This document shows positions 7,548 to 11,865 of a DNA stretch of 11,865 bases, piece after piece. The number at the start of each line of letters is the position of its first letter. Position 1 is the first letter of the stretch. The stretch is from Candidatus Zixiibacteriota bacterium (lineage in GTDB: Bacteria; Zixibacteria; MSB-5A5; GN15; FEB-12): contig JAMPYH010000051.1 of assembly GCA_023700785.1 (NCBI GenBank), positions 1 to 11,865 of the forward strand, written 5' to 3'. The translations under genes were made by a program, and so were the position numbers. The notes under the pieces were generated by a model that ran no database searches, was not told where the DNA came from, and saw nothing but the letters and a program-made list of their open reading frames with translations.

Positions 7548-8508
7548 ATTTGAGGCGAAGTTCGGAAAGATATACCGTGAAACTGTCGGTAGGGCGGGAC
7601 GCAAAGAGAATAATGGTCCCCATTTCCCGTAGATCCATCTCGCGCCCTTGTGGCGCGGCGCGCAGTTTTTCCAGCGGGATCGACACCTGGTTGAAACCCG
7701 GAGTTACTTTGAGCACCGTGTTAAACCGGTCACTGTACCTATCGACGTGGTGCCGGTCGTTGATACGCAGTTCCAGCGCAAAAGTGTCCGGTCTTTCAGA
7801 AAATAGTCCGAACTGCATCTCGCGGTACCCGGACCAGTCGGGTGACATTTCTCTAAACATCACCCCCGGGTAGATTGCCGGCAGGAAGGTCAGTTTGACC
7901 ACTTTGTCCAGCTGAGAGCGCCACTCGACCGGAGGGTCGGTGATCTCAAGTCGGCAGTTTGATGGTCGTATGAACTTGCGGGTTATCGGCGAGTCATACG
8001 AGATGAGTATCGGCATCCGGCTGTCCCGGTACAAATATGATCCTCCCCAATTGAGCGCGGGCCAAAAGATAGACAGGATGAGCACCGGCGCGGCGATCCT
8101 GACGATCATCCTCACCGTTCTTCCCGAGGGAAAGTCCCAGGTCAGTCCGGAGTCAAAAGTCATCGCGACGCAGAGAAACGCCGCCGCTCCCAAAAGATCG
8201 CGGAGAAAATCGGCCAGCTCGCAATCTCGCCCGACATAGTGCTGGATCACTTCAGTGGCCACCCCTACCGCCGCAGCCGCGATGAAAGCCACCAGATAGT
8301 GGGTAAGTCGAGAGTTGATTCTTCCCGAGAGCAAGATCACGCTAAGTTGCAGGAAGGCGAGCGACGACAGCCCGAATACCAACGTATGACCCGCGGTGAA
8401 GAGTTCCATCCAAAAACGAGTTCGCTCGGGCATTTCGAGAAAAATGACCACGATCGCCAGGAGTAGAACCAACACGATAAGGAGGGTGATCTGTATCTTT
8501 CGGGTCAT
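7546..8508 (-). CDS. VanZ-like membrane protein with beta-rich C-terminal domain
   Basis: Read from the ATG at 8508, the protein has 320 residues. Hydrophobic segments lie at about 7-24, 42-60, 68-85, 104-117 and 133-150. VanZ-family hallmarks are visible: H41 in AGHTLVFGL, the E86-x-x-Q89 pair in TEVIQHY, and D100 and D104-x-x-G107 in LADFLRDLLGAAA. Residues about 175-320 form an extra-membrane beta-rich domain (around SGYREMQFGLF, ELRINDRHHVDRYSDRFN and PGFNQVSIPLEKL). It resembles the galactose-binding-like or carbohydrate-binding jelly-roll domains sometimes attached to VanZ modules. VanZ itself gives low-level teicoplanin resistance in enterococci, but distant members have no settled role. 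An in-frame ATG at 8586 (AGGAG 10 nt upstream) would add 26 polar residues. I prefer 8508 because the membrane segment then starts at the N-terminus, the extension has low third-position GC, and AGGA lies 9 nt upstream (8518-8521). The gene is convergent with the M16 operon and stands alone. Confidence 0.85.
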   Translation of the reverse strand: MTRKIQITLLIVLVLLLAIVVIFLEMPERTRFWMELFTAGHTLVFGLSSLAFLQLSVILLSGRINSRLTHYLVAFIAAAAVGVATEVIQHYVGRDCELADFLRDLLGAAAFLCVAMTFDSGLTWDFPSGRTVRMIVRIAAPVLILSIFWPALNWGGSYLYRDSRMPILISYDSPITRKFIRPSNCRLEITDPPVEWRSQLDKVVKLTFLPAIYPGVMFREMSPDWSGYREMQFGLFSERPDTFALELRINDRHHVDRYSDRFNTVLKVTPGFNQVSIPLEKLRAAPQGREMDLREMGTIILFASRPTDSFTVYLSELRLK

Positions 8509-8775
8509 TCCATTGATTCCTGAGGTCGGACTGGGGCAAGAATACATGCACCGACCGATTTCCACAACATAATACTTATCTCCCATCGCCCAAGGGCTCC
8601 TGTGAATCCGTTTACTTCAATGTGGGTAGAAGGTAGAAGAATGAGGAGAAATGGGTTGGAACCGGAGACAACTCCCCCTGTTTTTCTTGTAAGCAGGCTC
8701 GTTGCGTTCTTCTCTGGATAGCGTTATTCTTCTGCCGCGAGCCGCTGCAGAGTGAAGGGATCATGAGTAGTTGAT
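8509..8775. other. Divergent intergenic region between the VanZ-like and efflux genes
   Basis: This region should hold the promoters of both flanking units. On the plus strand TTGCGT (8702-8707) and TTATTC (8725-8730) are 17 nt apart, a weak match to a housekeeping promoter. On the minus strand TATTAT occurs at about 8568-8573 with no good -35 partner. A 7-bp tandem repeat, GGTAGAA twice, lies at 8625-8638. AGAAGAAT (8635-8642) recurs inverted as ATTCTTCT (8726-8733), 83 nt away. None of these is strong enough to name an operator. If the VanZ-like gene starts at 8586, the region shrinks to 8587-8775. Confidence 0.4.
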
Positions 8776-8778
8776 ATG
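8754..8778 (+). promoter_or_regulatory. Translation-initiation region with a three-codon upstream ORF before the adaptor gene
   Basis: A purine-rich GAAGGGA (8754-8760) is the only Shine-Dalgarno-like element. It lies 15 nt from the adaptor ATG (8776), too far for normal spacing. An ATG at 8763 opens a minimal reading frame (Met-Ser-Ser-stop) ending in TGA at 8772-8774, one base before the adaptor ATG. GAAGG is 4 nt from that first ATG. The arrangement would allow termination and re-initiation on the adaptor gene. The adaptor start is otherwise fixed, because an in-frame TGA lies at 8764-8766. Confidence 0.35.
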
Positions 8779-9855
8779 AAACTTCGTAATATCGTTTTGT
8801 TGGTTGTAGCCTTGGTCGCCGTCGCGGGTCTGGTCGGACGCAAAATGGCGACATCAAACGCGACACAGTCCGCGCCAGGGGTTGGTCAGCGCGCGAGTAA
8901 TTCGCTCAGTGTCAGCGCCCAGCTTGTTCATCCCCAGACCCTGAACACGCGCATTACCGCTACCGGTTCACTGCTGGCCAATGAAGAGGTCGTTCTCCAG
9001 CCGGAGACCTCCGGGAAGGTCGAAAAGATCCATTTCAGGGAAGGTTCAGTGGTCAGCCTGGGCGACCTGCTGGTCAAGATCAACGATGATGTCCTCCAGG
9101 CGGAACTTGACAAAGTGCGCCACCAGAAGAAGCAGGTGGATGATCGGCTCAAGCGGAACGAAGCGCTCTACAAAACTCAGGGGATCAGTCAGCAGGATTA
9201 TGAAGCAGCGGTAACCGAAGCAAATACCCTTCAAGCGGAACTCGACCTGTTGCAGGCGCAAATTGCCAAAACCGAGATCCGCGCTCCATTTCGAGGTGTT
9301 ATCGGCTTAAGAGGGGTTTCGGAAGGCGCTTTTGTCAATTCTGAGACCAAAATTGCGACCCTGCAGGATATCAGCCGGCTCAAGCTCGACTTCTCGGCTC
9401 CCGAGCGATATGCCCCGCTCCTGACCGTTGGCGCAACGGTCTTCTTTACTGTCGAAGGGATCGCTGACAAGTACTCCGCGAAGATCTACGCCGTCGAACC
9501 GCGGATCGATCGCAATACGCGTACCGTCCAGATTCGCGCGCTGACCGAACCGGCGAGCCGAGCGATGCTCCCCGGCGCGTTTGCCAATGTCGATATCCCG
9601 CTTGAACGTATTGAGAACGCGCTGATGGTCCCTACTCAGGCGCTCATACCGGACTTGAAGAGTTACAAGTTGTACGTCTATGAAGGGGGCAAAGCCGCGG
9701 TTCGGACTGTTCAGGCCGGCGCCCGCACCGAGCAGTCGGTGCAGATCCTCGAAGGTCTCAATCCGGGCGACACGTTGATCACTTCGGGCCTGCTCCAGAT
9801 CCGTCCTGGCATGGCGGTGCAGATATCAGAACTGCTAAGCGGCGAAACTCAATGA
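8776..9855 (+). CDS. RND efflux periplasmic adaptor (membrane fusion protein)
   Basis: A 359-residue AcrA/MdtA-type adaptor linking an inner-membrane RND pump to an outer-membrane channel. Residues 5-20 form an N-terminal membrane anchor or uncleaved signal; no lipobox cysteine is present. The first lipoyl half-motif is around QPETSGKVEKIHFREG (75-90). A short alpha-hairpin covers about 106-165 and the second lipoyl half (TEIRAPFRGVIGLRG) 166-180. A beta-barrel spans about 200-280 (with GAFANVDIPL) and the membrane-proximal domain about 285-350. The hairpin tip carries the TolC-docking RLS motif with the spacing known from AcrA: R127, L131 and S138 in RNEALYKTQGISQQDY. This predicts a TolC-type partner, which is not in the window. 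The stop codon overlaps the next gene's start (ATGA at 9852-9855), so adaptor and pump are translationally coupled. The substrate cannot be read from the sequence. Confidence 0.95.
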   Translation: MKLRNIVLLVVALVAVAGLVGRKMATSNATQSAPGVGQRASNSLSVSAQLVHPQTLNTRITATGSLLANEEVVLQPETSGKVEKIHFREGSVVSLGDLLVKINDDVLQAELDKVRHQKKQVDDRLKRNEALYKTQGISQQDYEAAVTEANTLQAELDLLQAQIAKTEIRAPFRGVIGLRGVSEGAFVNSETKIATLQDISRLKLDFSAPERYAPLLTVGATVFFTVEGIADKYSAKIYAVEPRIDRNTRTVQIRALTEPASRAMLPGAFANVDIPLERIENALMVPTQALIPDLKSYKLYVYEGGKAAVRTVQAGARTEQSVQILEGLNPGDTLITSGLLQIRPGMAVQISELLSGETQ

Positions 9856-11865
9856 GTTTATCCAATATCTCCATCCATCGGCCGGTTCTGGCGATCGTCA
9901 TGTCGGTCGCTATCGTTATCTTTGGCTTTATTGGTCTGCGCTCGTTAGGCATACGTGAGTATCCCAATGTTGATCCGCCGCTGGTAACAGTCACCACAAA
10001 CTACGTAGGCGCCAACGCCGATGTCATTGAATCGCAGATCACTGAACGTCTCGAAGAATCAATTAACGGTATTGCCGGCATCCGCTCACTGACCTCAACC
10101 AGTCGCGACGGTCGCAGCACGATCACGGTCGAGTTTGATCTTAACGCGGACCTCGAAGCCGCGGCCAATGATGTCCGCGATCGCGTTTCGCGCGCTGTTG
10201 GTCAACTCCCCGCCGACGCCGACCCGCCAACCGTCTCCAAAGCGGACGCCGATGCTTCGCCGATCGTCTTTCTCAGCCTGAAGAGTAATACTCGCGATCT
10301 GCTGGACCTCTCCGATATCGCCAATAACCTCTTCAAGGAGCGCGTTCAGACCATCCCCGGCGTCTCCGAGGTTCGCATCTGGGGCGAGCGCCGATATTCG
10401 ATGCGTCTCTGGATGGATCCTGCCAAACTCGCCGCTTACGGCCTGACTGCCCTCGATGTCCGGACGGCGATCAATCGTGAGAATGTCGAGCTCCCGACCG
10501 GACGGATCGAAGGAGACGCGACTGAGCTCAGCATTCGCACTTCCGGATTGCTGTCGTCGGTCGATGAGTTCAACAACGTGATCATTAAAGATGTCGATGG
10601 CCAGTTGGTGCGTTTCAAGGATGTCGGCTATGCCGCGCTGGGAGCGGAAAACGACCGAACGATCCTTCGCCGCGACGGTATCCCGATGGTCGGCGTCGTG
10701 ATCACGCCGCAACCGGGCTCAAACAACATTGCCATTGCCAATGAGTTTTACGCGCGGGTCGAACAGATAAAGAAAGACCTCCCGTCAGATATCGAAGTAG
10801 GCTACGGCTTCGACATCACAACCTTCATTCGCAATTCCATCAGCGAGGTCGAAGAAACTATCTTCATCGCGTTTGGTCTCGTGGTGATGATCATCTTTCT
10901 GTTTCTGCGCGACTGGCGGACGACGATCATTCCCGCCACCGCCATCCCGATCTCGCTTATCGGCACCTTCTTCATCATGTATCTCGCCGGGTTCACTATT
11001 AATGTCCTGACTTTGCTGGGAATTGTGCTGGCGATCGGTATAGTGGTGGATGACGCCATTGTCGTGCTGGAGAATATCTATGCCAAGGTCGAGGCCGGGA
11101 GGCAGCCGTTCGATGCCGCCATTGTCGGCTCGCGCGAGATCTTTTTCGCGATCATTTCCACGACCGCCGCGCTCGCGGCGGTCTTTCTGCCGATCATCTT
11201 CCTGCAGGGACTGACCGGCCGGCTCTTTACCGAGTTTGGCGTGGTACTCGCGGGTTCGGTGATCATCTCCGCCTTCGTCGCGCTGACGCTTACACCCATG
11301 ATGTCCGCGCGGATCCTCAAGCCGCATGCGGAGCACTCGCGATTCTACCGGGCCACCGAACCGTTCTTCGAGCGATTGAACAACGCCTATGCGTCTGCGC
11401 TTGACGCGTTCCTCCGGCGACGGGCGCTCGCTTATCTGATCATGGCCGCGACCATCGGATTGATCTTCCTGGTCGGCGTCAACCTCAAGCGCGAACTTTC
11501 GCCGCTCGAGGACCGAAGCGCCATCCGCCTCTCCTCCACCGCGCCGGAAGGGACCTCTTTTGACGCGATGGATCGGTTTGTCTCGCGTTTGGTGGACTCG
11601 ATTCAGAACTCTGTCCCTGAAGCCAAGGCGGTCGTTTCTGTCACCTCGCCCGGCTTTGGTGCTTCGAGCTCGGTCAATACCAGTTTTGTTCGTCTGATAT
11701 TGGTCGATACCGACCAACGCGAACGGACTCAAGCGGAGATCGCCGGCCAGATGTCCCGCATGGCCGCCAAAATGACCGATGCCCGCACCAATGTCATTCA
11801 GGAACAGACCATCGGTGGTGGGCGCGGTAACGTGCTCCCCGTTCAGTATGTGCTTCAAGCCCCCA
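9852..11865 (+). CDS. RND (HAE-1 type) efflux pump inner-membrane subunit, 3' truncated by window end
   Basis: The open frame runs from ATG 9852 off the window end and gives 671 residues of an expected 1020-1050, so about two thirds of the protein is visible. TM1 is at about 11-30. The first periplasmic porter loop (about 35-330) includes REYPNVDPPLVTV and TIPGVSEVRIWG. TM2-TM6 are at about 335-353, 358-377, 386-407, 430-451 and 462-485. TM7 is at about 527-545, followed by the start of the second periplasmic loop (RELSPLEDRSAIRL, 547-560). The proton-relay aspartates D400 and D401 in GIVVDDAIVVLENI correspond to AcrB D407/D408, so the pump should be driven by proton motive force. Start choice rests on the ATGA overlap with the adaptor and on the family-typical N-terminus (SLSNISIHRPVLAIVM). 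Whether it exports drugs, bile-like compounds or an endogenous metabolite cannot be told. Confidence 0.95.
   Translation, partial: MSLSNISIHRPVLAIVMSVAIVIFGFIGLRSLGIREYPNVDPPLVTVTTNYVGANADVIESQITERLEESINGIAGIRSLTSTSRDGRSTITVEFDLNADLEAAANDVRDRVSRAVGQLPADADPPTVSKADADASPIVFLSLKSNTRDLLDLSDIANNLFKERVQTIPGVSEVRIWGERRYSMRLWMDPAKLAAYGLTALDVRTAINRENVELPTGRIEGDATELSIRTSGLLSSVDEFNNVIIKDVDGQLVRFKDVGYAALGAENDRTILRRDGIPMVGVVITPQPGSNNIAIANEFYARVEQIKKDLPSDIEVGYGFDITTFIRNSISEVEETIFIAFGLVVMIIFLFLRDWRTTIIPATAIPISLIGTFFIMYLAGFTINVLTLLGIVLAIGIVVDDAIVVLENIYAKVEAGRQPFDAAIVGSREIFFAIISTTAALAAVFLPIIFLQGLTGRLFTEFGVVLAGSVIISAFVALTLTPMMSARILKPHAEHSRFYRATEPFFERLNNAYASALDAFLRRRALAYLIMAATIGLIFLVGVNLKRELSPLEDRSAIRLSSTAPEGTSFDAMDRFVSRLVDSIQNSVPEAKAVVSVTSPGFGASSSVNTSFVRLILVDTDQRERTQAEIAGQMSRMAAKMTDARTNVIQEQTIGGGRGNVLPVQYVLQAP

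Noticed and set aside
8702..8730. TTGCGT-17-TTATTC as a firm promoter for the efflux operon
   Set aside because: Both boxes match the housekeeping consensus poorly, and the lineage's promoter rules are unknown; mentioned only within the intergenic description.
8612..8866. Minus-strand open frame (84 codons) across the intergenic region into the adaptor gene
   Set aside because: Overlaps the adaptor's start and N-terminal anchor and would sit head-on with its promoter region; the peptide is basic and low-complexity with no recognised motif.
10095..10712. Minus-strand open frame (205 codons) within the RND gene
   Set aside because: Antisense to the well-supported porter domain; no recognisable domain and no separate ribosome binding site evident.
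10785..11858. Long minus-strand open frame (357 codons) opposite the RND pump gene
   Set aside because: It lies entirely antisense to a clear RND protein with intact motifs. Its translation is a low-complexity mix rich in Arg, Asp, Gly and His, as expected for an antisense shadow of GC-rich coding DNA.

Overview
The window reads as chromosomal DNA of a GC-rich, Gram-negative, uncultured-type bacterium. Several proteins carry signal peptides. An RND efflux adaptor carries the TolC-docking RLS motif, which implies an outer membrane. The secreted subtilisin ends in paired dockerin-like repeats of the 'N-x-D/N-x-x-G-x-x-D-L-[ST]-D-L' type flanked by cysteines. That C-terminal style is familiar from candidate phylum Zixibacteria and related FCB-superphylum lineages. 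The phylum assignment is an inference from this one domain style and from the overall gene types. I see no rRNA, tRNA, CRISPR array, insertion sequence or phage gene.

Layout, left to right. (1) Positions 2-2901 and 2918-4309 form a plus-strand operon: the 3' end of an unrecognised gene, a cytosolic TPR-CHAT cysteine protease overlapping it by 25 nt, and a secreted S8 subtilase 16 nt further on. A hairpin terminator candidate at 4340-4369 closes it. (2) Positions 4514-6031 and 6046-7497 are two exported M16 (insulinase-type) proteins 14 nt apart. The first has the HxxEH zinc site. The second lacks it but has the Arg/Tyr substrate motif, so they look like the two halves of an M16B heterodimer. 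A strong intrinsic terminator lies at 7517-7547. (3) Positions 7546-8508 on the minus strand encode a VanZ-like membrane protein fused to a beta-rich C-terminal domain. (4) Positions 8776-9855 and 9852-11865 are a divergently oriented, translationally coupled (ATGA overlap) pair: an RND periplasmic adaptor and an RND/HAE-1 inner-membrane pump cut by the window end.

How the genes fit together: the left 7.5 kb is unusually protease-rich, with four consecutive protease-family proteins in two operons. The CHAT protein has no export signal, whereas the subtilase and both M16 proteins do. If the CHAT protease and the subtilase work together, it is more likely by shared regulation than by direct cleavage of the mature secreted enzyme. 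The M16 pair probably degrades peptides in the periplasm or at the envelope. The right-hand pair is a conventional tripartite efflux system whose outer-membrane channel is not in the window.

The best candidate for an under-described system is the operon of unknown protein, TPR-CHAT protease and dockerin-tailed subtilase. The other modules are recognisable families with some unusual details: a long insert in the M16 catalytic domain, the VanZ fusion, and a minimal upstream ORF before the adaptor start.
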